Assembly: GCA_032718475.1 (NCBI GenBank)
Contig: JAUCBJ010008889.1
Location: 1-27,613, forward strand
Direction: 5' to 3'
From: Nemertoderma westbladi
Lineage: Eukaryota > Xenacoelomorpha > Nemertodermatida > Nemertodermatidae
Length of the DNA: 27,613 nt
Part shown: piece after piece, positions 17,297-27,613 of the stretch
How positions within the stretch are numbered: position 1 is the stretch's first letter
Layout: every line of letters begins with the position of its first letter
Made by a program: the position numbers and the translations under genes
Notes under the pieces: model-generated
Told to the model about the DNA's origin: nothing
The model's database searches: none
What the model saw: the letters and a program-made list of their open reading frames with translations, nothing else

Positions 17297-20200
17297 TCGA
17301 CAACCATCTTGGAAAGCGCCATCTTCCAATGTAGGAATCCGAGCATTTCCTGTAGTACAGGTAAGGGTCCACGGACCTAAAAGGAGTTATGTAGTGAACG
17401 CCCTCCTTGACTCCGGTAGTACAGGAACATTCATCGACAAAGAACTAGCCGAAGACATCTTTGCTGGACAACCCAAGTTCCGAACTAAGCTAAACATGTC
17501 AGGAATTATGCAGGTTTGGAAATCTACAGTAATTGCGGATTATTATGTAGGTGCGTTGTCCACCCCCCAGGATGAACTAGGAGAACATAGTATAAGGTCA
17601 GTAAAAATGGTGGCGATAAAGAACTTCACTACCACCCAAGTGGAACCTTATAACTGGGATGAGGACGATTTCACCCAGCAGCTGGAAATACCTAGATTCA
17701 ACACCGATTACCCTGGAGTGCAAATACTCATCGGTCAAAACGCGCATGAAGCGCTCGAGACATTGGAGAAACGGCCCGCTCAACCGCGACCACTACAAGC
17801 TTATGCGGGAAGAACTAGAGTGGGTTGGTACTTTACTGGCCCTTCCCGTAGAACTCTCATGGAAAGATTACCGAAAGACCAGGTATGTCAAGTGAGAGAA
17901 TGGGAAGTCGAGGGCAGTGAGTTAGATGATCTAACTGAGGGAACACCATACTCCTCAGATAATGACGATGTCCACCAACTTTTCGATGAGGAGAACACCA
18001 TCGATCTCCTTAAGGAAAACGAGACTTGGCAAAACCAAGTGAACTTATGTCAGCTCCTTCTTCCATCAGAACGAGACGACTATAACGACGAACTTAATGA
18101 CGTCATTGAACGATATAATGCCAAGACTCGGGATGAACATGCCGTACGATTCTTTACTCAAGAGGCTGTAGAGCCCAATTCCTACGATAAGGCCCTATCG
18201 GTAGAGGAAGAAAGAGGCAAGCAGATCCAAGAGACAACTACACGTTTTCTTAAAGATCAAGGTAGATATGAGATCGGTTTACCTTTCCGAAAGCGAGAAC
18301 CAAAGTTCGTAAACAACAGACCCTTGGCGGAGAAAAGAATTGCTCAACTACATCGACGCCTTACGGCAAATTCTTCAGCTAAAGAAATGTATCAAACGCA
18401 GTTGAAGAAGTTTATTAGCAAGGGATATGCGGAGCTAGTACCGGAAGAAACACCTATAACTGAGAGAACGTATTATTTAACTCACCATTACGTTCCCAAA
18501 CCCGGTAAACCACATGAGGTACGGGTGGTGTTTGACGGCTCCGCCCTCTATATGGGCCAATCCCTTAATTCTGAATTGCTACCCGGACCCAACTTACTCC
18601 AATCATTGTTGGGAATACTTTTAAGATTAAGACAATATTCCATTGCTTTCGCCTCAGATATAGAAGGCATGTTCTTACAAGTCAAAGCGCTGGATAGGGA
18701 TCGAGACAGCCTACGATTTCTGTGGTGGCCTGAAGGAGACCTCAATCAGAAACCGGTGGAGTACTGGATGACCATCCAGGCTTTTGGGATAATCTCGAGC
18801 CCTTCAAACGCCTGTTCCGTGGTGCGCACCACTGCGGATGACAACCGAGACGCCTTCTCTAAAGAGGTGATTGACAACATTAAGCGGGATATATACATGG
18901 ACGACAATCTAAAGTCCCTTCCATCAGTCGAAGAAGCCATCGATGTCGCTAAAGGAACGGTAGAGTGCTTAAAAAGAGGTGGATTTCGATTAACTAAATT
19001 CACCAGCAACTCCCGTGAGTTTCTGGAGTCGATCCCGGTAGAAGATCGAGGAGCAAAAGACCTGGATCTAATAAAAGATGATCTCCCAGAAACTAAGACC
19101 CTTGGTTTGAAATGGGACACCGAAAGAGATATCCTGTTTTTCCAACTAAAACAGCGAGATAATCCAGTTCGGACTAAACGGATTTGTTTAAGTATCCTGA
19201 GCACTTATTTCGATCCATTGGGATTTATTAGCCCAGTTATATTGATTGCTCGGAGTCTAGTACAACAAATGTGGCTTGAAAACCACTCATGGGACGATCC
19301 ACTTAAGGGAGAATTATTAAAGAAGTGGATGAAATGGGAAGATTCTCTACCAGCCATCGAGAACTTTATAATTTCCCGTTCATATTTTGGTCATGTTCTC
19401 CCTACGTATTCCTATCAACTCCATGTGTTTGGAGACGCCAGCGATATGGGAATAGGTATAGTAGCCTACCTAAGGGAGGAAACTCCGGACGGAATCAAAG
19501 TCGCCTTGGTTACTTCTAAGACATTGATAAACAATAAGTTGAAAGTTCCTCGAGCGGAGTTAAAAGCGGCTCTATACGCTACAGCCATCGGCCGGAATGT
19601 AACAGAACAGATCGACTATCCACTGGAGAAAACTGTATATTGGACCGACGCTTTACTCGTGTTGGAGTATATAACCAATGAAGTCTGTCAGTTCAGCGTC
19701 TTCGTTACCAACAGAGTAGCCATTATACTCAGTCGCACAACGATGGATCAATGGAGACATTGCCCCGGAACGATTAATCCAGCAGACATCGCCTCCAGGG
19801 GAGCAACTCCACAAGAACTGGTAGACACTCCAGACTGGTTAGGTGGACCCGACTTCCTCTACAAAGAAGAAGAAGAATGGCCTCCTTATCTTACTACAGC
19901 AGAGATTAGACAGGCCAAGGGAGCGGAGAAAGTCAAACCTAAAACTCGGGCGAGTAAATCGAAGTTATTCAAACCCATGGTAGATCTGTCTGTACTACAT
20001 ATTTCCGGAGACGACGCTTTGGATCAGAAATCCACAGCCACAAATAAACTTGTTGTGGAAATCCGTGAGAAGGATTGGAAATCTGGAATACCAGACGTCT
20101 CGCAAGGACTCTCACCTCTTCTGCAGAGAGCGATACATCACTACAGTTCCTGGAATCGGCTCTGTAAGGCCGTTACATATTTAAAGAGATGTTTTCACCA

Positions 20201-21671
20201 TCACTACTCCGGGATGAAGGCCAAAGGTGATACCGTTCCAATAACATCAGTGCAGGTCCATGTTATTAAAGATCTTCCCAAATATAAGATACCCGACAGG
20301 TTTCTGAAGGAGAAGATCAGTTATCAGGAGCATGAAGAAACCAACAAGCAGATGCTGAGACTCCTGCAATGCTATGAGGATTCCGATAAGTATTTCCTGT
20401 TGTTGAGAAATCCACAGATGCGCTTAAGGGATCGTTTCTCTAGCACAATGATAGATGGGTTGATACGTGTTGGAGGAAGATTAACGAATGCTCCACTATC
20501 CTTTGACACTAAGTTTCCCATACTCATTAGAAATCTTGAAATACAAGTCAAGATGATTGTAGACGTTCACAGCAAACTTTATCATGCTGGTAGGGAACGA
20601 GTTCTTAGCGAAATTCGAACTCGCTATTATTTTTATAAACCTCGTAGAGCTCTGAACCAAGTTCTTAGGAACTGCATACCCTGTAGGAAAGCATTCAGTA
20701 GGCCTTTAACACAGCGAGAGGCAGAATTACCTAGGGAACGAGTAAGCTTCTATGAACCACCCTTTACTAATACCGGTGTGGATTTATTTGGCCCTATTGA
20801 AGTATATCGTGCTAGGACTATAGTCAAGAGATGGTGTGTCATCTTTGTTTGTATGACTTGTAGAGCTATCCATCTCGACATGGTGAACGATTTATCTACC
20901 AACAGCTTTCTATTAAGCTTACGACGACAGATCGCTCGCTTTGGCACTAGTAACACGATGAGATCTGATAAGGGAACAAACTTCATTGGTGCCAACAATG
21001 AAATCAAAGCTTACGTCAAAGATTGGAACCAAAGACAGGTGGACGATCAGCTACGAGTAACAGCGTCTAGCTGGACCTTCAACGCCGCCGACGCCCCTTG
21101 GTGGGGAGGAAGTTGGGAGAGATTAATAAGAAGTGTGAAGACAGCATTTCACTTTATAGTGCCTTGCCGCGCGTATCTCACCGACGAACTTTTGCGGACG
21201 TTAATGGAGGAAATCGCCGCCTATCTCAACGAGAGACTGCTTATGCCAGTCTCATCGAGTCCCGATTCCCTGGAAGCGCTAACACCCGCGCATTTCCTAC
21301 TAAAGAAACCTGTAGCCATGCTCCCACAATCGGAAATCACAGACGGAGACGAATACTGCCGGCAAACTTGGCAACTCATGCAGTTGTTATCCTGTCGTTT
21401 CGCTGATCATTTTGAAAAACATCATCTGCCCATGCTACAACTTCGAACTAAGTGGTTTGCGCAGCAAGAAAACGTCAGCGCTGGAGACATGGTTCTTATT
21501 GTGGATGTAGATCTTCCACGTAAGCGGTGGCAGACAGGTCGTATCATCGAGACTCACATCTCTGATGATGGTTTGGTGCGATCGGTAGAACTCGTCGTCA
21601 TGCGACGTAACTTCAAGAAACCGGGAATTGTCTTCGAGACGCAGCAGCTCAATCGCCCAGTTGGTACCTAA
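17253..21671 (+). CDS. pol: BEL/Pao Pol polyprotein (PR-RT-RH-IN)
   Basis: 1472 codons from ATG to TAA, fully open. The aspartic protease has LLDSGSTGTFID with catalytic D53. The reverse transcriptase runs from about residue 350, with VRVVFDGSA and the catalytic YMDD at 548-551. RNase H starts at FGDAS (D728) and includes KVPRAELKAAL and YWTDA. The integrase has an HHCC zinc site (H1106, H1111, C1141, C1144) and the D1177-D1239-E1289 triad in GVDLFG, RSDKGTNF and WGGSWERL. A DUF5641-like tail follows from about 1385, ending near residue 1470. All key residues are present, so it may be functional. The N-terminus before the protease is short because the natural start probably comes from Gag by a shift. 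Confidence 0.95.
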   Translation: MKKIQTAHLTLTTSDRQPSWKAPSSNVGIRAFPVVQVRVHGPKRSYVVNALLDSGSTGTFIDKELAEDIFAGQPKFRTKLNMSGIMQVWKSTVIADYYVGALSTPQDELGEHSIRSVKMVAIKNFTTTQVEPYNWDEDDFTQQLEIPRFNTDYPGVQILIGQNAHEALETLEKRPAQPRPLQAYAGRTRVGWYFTGPSRRTLMERLPKDQVCQVREWEVEGSELDDLTEGTPYSSDNDDVHQLFDEENTIDLLKENETWQNQVNLCQLLLPSERDDYNDELNDVIERYNAKTRDEHAVRFFTQEAVEPNSYDKALSVEEERGKQIQETTTRFLKDQGRYEIGLPFRKREPKFVNNRPLAEKRIAQLHRRLTANSSAKEMYQTQLKKFISKGYAELVPEETPITERTYYLTHHYVPKPGKPHEVRVVFDGSALYMGQSLNSELLPGPNLLQSLLGILLRLRQYSIAFASDIEGMFLQVKALDRDRDSLRFLWWPEGDLNQKPVEYWMTIQAFGIISSPSNACSVVRTTADDNRDAFSKEVIDNIKRDIYMDDNLKSLPSVEEAIDVAKGTVECLKRGGFRLTKFTSNSREFLESIPVEDRGAKDLDLIKDDLPETKTLGLKWDTERDILFFQLKQRDNPVRTKRICLSILSTYFDPLGFISPVILIARSLVQQMWLENHSWDDPLKGELLKKWMKWEDSLPAIENFIISRSYFGHVLPTYSYQLHVFGDASDMGIGIVAYLREETPDGIKVALVTSKTLINNKLKVPRAELKAALYATAIGRNVTEQIDYPLEKTVYWTDALLVLEYITNEVCQFSVFVTNRVAIILSRTTMDQWRHCPGTINPADIASRGATPQELVDTPDWLGGPDFLYKEEEEWPPYLTTAEIRQAKGAEKVKPKTRASKSKLFKPMVDLSVLHISGDDALDQKSTATNKLVVEIREKDWKSGIPDVSQGLSPLLQRAIHHYSSWNRLCKAVTYLKRCFHHHYSGMKAKGDTVPITSVQVHVIKDLPKYKIPDRFLKEKISYQEHEETNKQMLRLLQCYEDSDKYFLLLRNPQMRLRDRFSSTMIDGLIRVGGRLTNAPLSFDTKFPILIRNLEIQVKMIVDVHSKLYHAGRERVLSEIRTRYYFYKPRRALNQVLRNCIPCRKAFSRPLTQREAELPRERVSFYEPPFTNTGVDLFGPIEVYRARTIVKRWCVIFVCMTCRAIHLDMVNDLSTNSFLLSLRRQIARFGTSNTMRSDKGTNFIGANNEIKAYVKDWNQRQVDDQLRVTASSWTFNAADAPWWGGSWERLIRSVKTAFHFIVPCRAYLTDELLRTLMEEIAAYLNERLLMPVSSSPDSLEALTPAHFLLKKPVAMLPQSEITDGDEYCRQTWQLMQLLSCRFADHFEKHHLPMLQLRTKWFAQQENVSAGDMVLIVDVDLPRKRWQTGRIIETHISDDGLVRSVELVVMRRNFKKPGIVFETQQLNRPVGT

Positions 21672-24476
21672 AGAGGTGAGGTCTCTATAGGGGTGCCAAC
21701 AACAGGCGGCGGCGGACTCGTGAGAGTCCGGGGGCACGTTAAAATGGGGCGATAAGTGCAAGGGAGATACTGAAGGCCCTCGTGTCTAGCGAACCATGAA
21801 TTGACATGGTGCCGTGGTACCGTCTAGTCGGCCTGTTGCCGTACTGCCAGTCCTGTACACAGTAGGGGTGGTGGCATAGTGTGATCTGTGGTTTGTGTGT
21901 GGACGATCAGTGGCAGTTTGCTTGAGCTTTCTGTTGCTGTGGGTACGTGGTATATGTGAGTGTATGTATGGCCACTGCGAGTGAGTATGGGAACCCTTGC
22001 CGGTTGGTTTAGTCGCCGCTGGTATTAGTAGGACCATATCTTTACTGCGCCCCAGCATACTTTGTGCACACAAAGTTATTTTGCCCTGACGGCAAAATAA
22101 GATACTCTCGACTCTTTTATTAGTCGATACAATTTTGTCCCCTCTGATTTTGTCACCGATTTTGTCTTTCCCGATTATGTCCTCTGTGTGTGCATGGTAT
22201 GTGTCTGATTTTGTGTTTACCTTTTGTGTACTTGATTATCGAACATCTGTTCAGTACACGTGTACAGTGACTGGTAAGTGGTGACTTGTTCAGTAGCTTT
22301 TTAGCTACAGACAGTATTGTCTTTCTAATACTGCCGGCGAGGCGGGTGAAAACGGTCAATATTCCATGTTGGGTAGCGCAAGCCCACTTGGGACAAGACC
22401 GTCGGTTTGGCTCAAGGGCGACCTTGATGCTCGATCGCTATCGACTGGTCCATCCGCCGGTTGACTCTCTGAGTTGGCTCAATGTACAGTCAGGCCACAG
22501 TAAGTTAACAGTAGGCGATCATTGGAGCATGGATCGGCTACATCGACGAGCTGTGCCGGTGTGATCGGGGGATTGAAAATTGAACCCGGGAAGCATCGGG
22601 CTACCCTCCGGCCCAGTCTGATAAAAACGGAGTCGGACTGGCCCCAAGGGTGGTGGGACAGCGTCCGCCTCATGGGTGCGCCTCGGAGTCATCAGAGAGG
22701 AGCCCAGAAGGACGCAAGCGCGCTTATGTTTACTGGAAAGAGACAGAGAACTCTCCGGAAACTATGGGAGACAAGATACTCTTCCCACGACCACCTCCCT
22801 ACTCCAACAAACATCTAGGGACTCCCCAGCTTGGTAGCATATGGAGTGAGCGTGTGACCATATTATTTTATATTCTTATTATTTTATATTTATGTATGTA
22901 TTATTATGTAATTTTATTATAATCGTTTTATTTAATTTTATTTAGTAGCATGTTATTTTAGCGATTATTTAGTAGATTAGTGCAATATATTCGCGTTTAT
23001 TACGTAATTACTTATATTATATATTTAGTGCGACGGCGAGAAACAATTCTTTTTCTCTTTCCTTACTGCCTGTATTACATTACGAATACGTAACTACAGT
23101 AAGATGAAATGTCCGTACTTATTAAAGTACAATAAAGCCACTACTATATTCAAGTATTATTGGTAGGCAGAGTATTAGGAATGCAAAGTTCAGATCCTCG
23201 TGTCTCGGCTAAACCAAGCTCTGGGTAGACCTTGGAAACGACTTGCCTCTTCACACTGACATTGCTTCGTGCGATATTGCTCTCATACCGTATATTAAAT
23301 AATACATATAGTAGCGTGATGTCCCTTTAACAGTAGCGTATAACGCAAAATAAATCTGTTAAACCCTTTGACCATCTGCAATTCTAGTCGATTAAGATAT
23401 CGCGGCACCCACCGATATACTTGAAAGACAAAATTCTAGAATCAGTGGTTAACGTCCCCAGACAAGTTCTGGAATAAACTGGTGCCTATCCTAAATATTA
23501 ATTATTAATATTTACAAAATCTGTCAAATTTTAGATCCTTTAACATTCTAGTCGATTAAGATATCGTAGCACTTACCGATACTCTTAAAAAGACAAAATT
23601 CCTAGAATCAAGGATCCCAGTCCCCAGACACGTTCTGGAATAAAATTACGTCTATTTAACATTAAATAATAAAATTTACGGGAATAAATTTAAATTCATA
23701 TATTTCAATGAATTTAATAAATTGTCATTTTATACAATTTATAACATTCCCAAAATTCCATTAATTAATAGATCATGGGAGTGGAGATTCACTCTATTAA
23801 GTGTATTTGTGTGCGAGAATCTCCAATATATAGTCAATACCCGATAAAATTCATAAAATCATATATAGAGAGGATATTGACAATTAAAGAATTACTATTA
23901 AATAGCATCCCAGATCTGTATGCATGAGAATTACCCTAATTCTACCGCTAGCTTTCCATAATGTCACCATGGCAACAACCACGCTAGAATTAGAAGTGAG
24001 TTAAAAGAACAATAAAGGGCTTGCGCATTGAATAGCATACGGAATAAATAGCACACCGCTAGTATCCAAGGATACATAATAACAACGTGACATTCTGGAA
24101 GGCACTTGACTAACGGACAAATGACCCGAATGTGTGATAGAATGTGTACCATTTGTGACAGTTACGTGGAATTTGTGCATTTGTAGGTGAATGTTACTAC
24201 TAAGGTGTGTTTACAGTAGCGAGTCGCAATTGTGAAAGTAGCCCTAACTCTCCAGTAAGAACCTGAAGTATATCTAAGCCTTTGGGACGGACGGTGGAGT
24301 GACTTGTGCTGGTTGTTGTAGTCGTTGTGCAGCTACGACGTTGGCGATAGGCACATCGGCGAAAGTACACCAGCGCTGAGGATCTCGCACTGTCCGGGGG
24401 CAGAGAGGGGTAGGCAGCGACGCCCGCTCGCCTAAATATAAACTCATTATAATATGGATGAACTTATATAGCAGAT
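21672..24476 (+). other. long post-pol spacer of the BEL element
   Basis: 2.8 kb without a convincing gene. The first part (21672-22100) is GC-richer and contains small perfect inverted words such as GGACTCGTGAGAGTCC at 21715-21730. From 22286 to 22830, three overlapping short frames in different registers (to 22564, 22522-22818, 22650-22922) have composition that could be a badly shifted coding remnant (for example GRKRAYVYWKETENS). I cannot identify it. From 22850 on it is AT-rich, with the 164-bp duplication listed separately. Near 24290-24430 GC rises again just before the third ORF. Confidence 0.5.
23349..23680. repeat. ~164-bp imperfect tandem duplication
   Basis: ATTCTAGTCGATTAAGATAT occurs at 23381 and 23545. 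Both copies continue with CACCGATA/TACCGATA, AGACAAAATTC, CCCCAGACA and GTTCTGGAATAAA. The copies are by eye about 80% alike, so the duplication is old compared with the LTR age. Confidence 0.8.
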
Positions 24477-25998
24477 ATGATTGAGTTGATAGAAGATGAT
24501 CTTGGTATCAGGGAGCGATATACTCTACCTTTGCAAGCGTTTGTTGATAGCTTGATACGCGGCGACGCTGGTCCAACTACTACGGAGGACGATGGTCGTG
24601 ATATCTAACCGCCAATGTCCCGGGAGCAACTTGCGCGTGGGTTGGACTGTAGAAAATTCACCGCTCGCTATACGCATCGTAATGGTACGTATATGGACTT
24701 CTTAACTACTGGTCATCCTATCGACCTACACGATACGAACGATATAGACACCAAAAGGGAAATGGTTTATTTAAATATCATACCCAGCGGAAGCGGAACG
24801 ATAAACTGAGACTCGAACACGAAAATTATATTCGAAACCGACTCGAAAATGCAGATGTCGAAGAGCCGGATAAACGCAGCGACTCCACCAAATACCTGGA
24901 ATTCTTGAGAGAAACCTATCTCGATATTACCAGTCAACAGAATCTAGAAACTCGATATCCTCAAGGTATACATCATGACCGCATGGTAGAACTCAAACGG
25001 CTCTATTCCACTATGATGTATCTTACCGCCGATCGATCGCTACCTGTTGTACCGGATAGCTTCGAACGGATGGAGGAATATTGTAAGCTGGAGAAAGATC
25101 ACTCGCGTTTCCCCTACAAGACGTGCGTTTTTGGTATTATTGCGATGAATGCCCAAGACCCAACCAACAAACGGAAAGACATAAACATCCGCGGAGACGT
25201 TGCTTTAAACACGGTTTTACTCGCTATATTTACGGGAGTTTCGAACGAAACTTGTTCGATGTATCACCTACGCTCGTTCGACTCAGACGATCCTTAAATA
25301 AACCAATGATCAGAGTTTCGGAATACTCGATCAGACCTCCTCATTCCCTAGTGAGACCTCAGACTCTTGATCCTATTAGTATGACGGATCCTCCCGAGCT
25401 GTACTCACTGCTCAAAGATCTAGTGTTACCTGAACAATTAGTCGGTGGCACCCCGGTTGTGGGCTTCCTAGATATTAGCCCATCCTACCTAGCCGGATTG
25501 GGACGCGGACATTTAATATCGCTGTTTAACCCTTACCATCGTCCCGGCTTAACACGATATAACCTGTCACCAAAGTGGCGGAGAGCGTTGTACCAAATGA
25601 GTTAGACGCCATTCTACAAAGATCAGAAAGGGAACTTACGCTTGTTCAGATAAACGTAAATTGCACTAGCAAGTCCAAGCGGTAAACAAAGTAACTATAT
25701 CTCAGTTCGATCAGGAAATCCAGAATCTCTAAGAAGTTATCAAACTTGGACGATCCTATTCTCTGCGAGAGTTTTTGGATGAACGTATCCAGCTACGAGC
25801 GGAGGAAAATCAGCTCGAGGAGAAGCATATCGAAACGGCAGATACCTCGACCATAATCCTACATCTTCTGATGCAATCATATTGCACCCTTCACCCAGGA
25901 GTTATGGCCCTCCTAGTAAAGTGGCTCCCCCCAAAGATAAAAGGACTCTTGCTAGCCTCAAAAAACTGCGTAAACGCCATCTGCGTAAGAAAGACTAA
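24477..25998 (+). pseudogene. decayed third ORF of the BEL element, unknown protein
   Basis: Starting at ATG 24477, coding-like sequence of about 500 codons can be followed to TAA 25996-25998 only by changing frame. There is an in-frame TAA at 24606, a shift near 24790-24800, a shift between 25040 and 25123, shifts near 25590 and 25675, a TAA at 25730 and a last shift at about 25810-25880. Segments include a charged stretch (DKLRLEHENYIRNRLE), a Cys/His-rich piece (YYCDECPRP, then RHKHPRRRCFKH) that could bind zinc, a globular-looking part (LYSLLKDLVLPEQL), a probable coiled coil (FLDERIQLRAEENQLEEKH) and a strongly basic C-terminus (LKKLRKRHLRKKD). No signal peptide or membrane anchor, so not a typical envelope. 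I do not recognise the family; it may be a captured host or viral gene. Confidence 0.55.
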
Positions 25999-26060
25999 CT
26001 GTTTAGAGTATCTTTATATTTTAGAAACTGTGATTTGTTATATTTTATAGACTTAAATCC

Positions 26061-26076
26061 CATTTTCTGGGAGCGG
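26061..26076 (+). promoter_or_regulatory. polypurine tract next to 3' LTR
   Basis: GGGAGCGG (26069-26076) abuts the LTR start TGTAAAGG. It is the expected place for plus-strand priming; it is short and contains one C. Confidence 0.55.
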
Positions 26077-27613
26077 TGTAAAGGCTTTAGCGTAATTAGC
26101 CGGTTATTTTCCCCGTAAAGTACTCTGTAGTTGGTTTAACCGGCATAAAAGGCCGTGTCCTTACTGTATTGTTGTTTTAGAGGACATAAAAGCCATTTCT
26201 TCTGTATGTGTACTTTAGCGGACATGATTAGCAATTCTATGACGCAATAAGCCGGATCCTCTTGAAACAGTGTAGATACCATGACGACGGCTAACAGCTG
26301 ATATTGCCATGTAGAACATCTCTTTGTTCTTTGTTCTCTCTTTGTTCGGTCGACCAATCAGAGCGTTTTTTGCCTCTGTGTTGGAGATGGTATATAGAAA
26401 CTAGGGAAGTGAGTCAGTATATGATTTCTTCCACAGCCTACAACACCGGCGTGGAACCTCCGTGTTTCAGTCTTTAGCTTAACATTAGTAGGCTTAATTA
26501 TAGAGCGTATATCCGTTATCAAACCATATCAATTCTTATCACACTAACTTACTTAACATTACTGCTTTGCTGTCGGTTATTCATTATATTTGTTGATGAA
26601 ATATTATATTCGGAATACTGATAAACAATCAGACACCCCAATCTTCTTGATATACTAAAGGTTAGAGAGACCGGATACATATAACGATTGCGACTTACAT
26701 TAAGTGGTTTGAAGTGAATCTAATGCTATTTTATAGGCCCTATACGTATTGTCTGTTGTTCTCCTTATATGTGACTAAAATTAGTGAAGGTCGGCAGATT
26801 AGAGTGCAGTATTGTGCAGCATTGTGTATGATTGTGATTGATAACGAAGCATCTCCTAAAGAATGCGCCATATACGTGAATCTATAGCCATCCCGTTGCG
26901 TCTGGTTTAAGCCATAACTCTGTTTATATATTTAGAGCGCCACGTCCTAAAGGAACTGTTAATATTTCCCGAAAGTGAATAATATTGTCAGAGATTTATA
27001 TATCAAGATCAGTCGAATAATACAGTAGGTCTATCCCGCAATACGATTAGGCTTCCGAATCCAGTCTCCCGGGTATATCCAGCGGGTGAATGATCGCGCA
27101 TAGACTGGTTTCGGCTAATGTAGTGTATCAAACATTTGTCGTAGGCTAAAGACTATCTATTATCTAGAAGACATCCTAATTTGGCAGGTTAAACTGCTAA
27201 AGGTCTGAAAGCGCGAACAATAACGGATATAAAGTTCGGATTGCAGGGTAGGCAATAAATACAGTTTAATATTGTTCTGGTAAGAACAATAACGGATATT
27301 GCTTCTGTATTGCAGTAGGCAATAAAGCTGAAGTACCGGCAACCGGTACCCAGTAGGCCTGACTACCTAACCACCCGGACCGGTACCTACAGCAGTACAG
27401 GTACAGCAGTATTATTCGATTTTGATTATTATATACCAGTAGGCCTTAATTTAAAATCAGGGAGGGCCCGCCCTGGTTTTTTATTGAGATTTTACTTATT
27501 TCTGTCAAGTTTTATTTATTTGTAGGCCAATATTGACCAGAAGGCGTGTAAGCCTGCTCAGATTGTACAGATAATTTGTAGCCTTGACTGTTGTCTAACT
27601 GTTGTTAAGTCTG
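26077..27613 (+). repeat. 3' LTR, truncated by window end
   Basis: Same sequence as 10142-11678 shifted by 15,935, with three substitutions (26089, 26310, 26461) and no indels. It includes the CCAAT/TATA block (about 26354-26418) and the two AATAAA copies. The LTR end and right target duplication are outside the window. Confidence 0.97.

Larger units (their letters stand above)
10142..27613 (+). mobile_element. BEL/Pao LTR retrotransposon, young, runs off right edge
   Basis: Complete internal region between two direct copies of the same LTR, offset by exactly 15,935 bp with no indel. In order: 5' LTR, long leader, gag, pol, 2.8-kb spacer, decayed third ORF, polypurine stretch, 3' LTR cut by the window end. 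The protease-RT-RNase H-integrase order, DUF1759-like Gag and three-knuckle nucleocapsid identify BEL/Pao. I see no envelope-like ORF (no signal peptide or membrane anchor). At over 17 kb it is far longer than the 5-10 kb usual for the group. Three differences in 1537 LTR bases indicate recent insertion. Confidence 0.95.

Noticed and set aside
20750-21007. Minus-strand and alternate-frame ORFs across pol (also at 18746-19204, 21098-21406)
   Set aside because: Shadows of the intact 1472-codon pol frame, which carries all catalytic motifs.
24477-25998. Envelope gene of an endogenous retrovirus-like element
   Set aside because: No signal peptide, fusion-like hydrophobic segment or membrane anchor in any of the readable pieces.

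Overview
The window looks like nuclear DNA of an invertebrate animal and is almost entirely transposable-element sequence. The reasons are its AT-rich composition, a BEL/Pao LTR retrotransposon, an APE-type LINE and a P-superfamily DNA transposon. I cannot name the species. I see no confident host gene, tRNA, rRNA or CRISPR array.

Layout. (1) 1-792: the first part of a diverged BEL-family LTR on the minus strand, the same family as the element at the right end; its other end lies beyond the left edge. (2) 793-2882: AT-rich DNA with a weak minus-strand ORF containing a 22-base G run, a 108-bp duplication, a short ORF ending in an (AAAT)n tail, and small repeats. (3) About 2820-7255, minus: a LINE with a Pro/Thr-rich ORF1 and an endonuclease/reverse-transcriptase ORF2. 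ORF2 is intact through the RT domain but broken by about three frameshifts in its C-terminal part. (4) 7393-9671: a decayed P-type DNA transposon, recognised by about 41-bp terminal inverted repeats starting CATGGACTTC, an 8-bp direct repeat GGTTTGGC on both sides, and the C-terminal remnant of a P/THAP9-like transposase. Inside it is a 27-unit, 36-bp minisatellite (7841-8813). Almost every unit contains the 14-nt hairpin CTACC-TTCG-GGTAG, an ultrastable cUUCGg tetraloop. (5) 10142 to the right edge: a young, very large BEL/Pao element.

The BEL element has a 5' LTR of at least 1537 bp, a long leader, gag (1178 aa: long N-terminal region, Ala/Glu coiled coil, DUF1759-like capsid, three zinc knuckles), pol (1472 aa: protease, RT, RNase H, integrase, DUF5641-like tail) in the +1 frame, and a 2.8-kb post-pol spacer. 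After that comes a wrecked third reading frame (24477-25998) of about 500 codons, then a polypurine stretch and the start of the 3' LTR. The visible LTR halves differ at only three positions in 1537. Gag and pol are open while the third frame carries about seven lesions, so that frame probably decayed before the last insertion.

The most unusual things are the tetraloop minisatellite inside a P-type transposon, the unidentified decayed third ORF of the BEL element, and a cluster of strong 5' splice-site matches across the end of gag. Limits: the end of the 5' LTR and the primer-binding site could not be fixed by eye, and no database search was possible.
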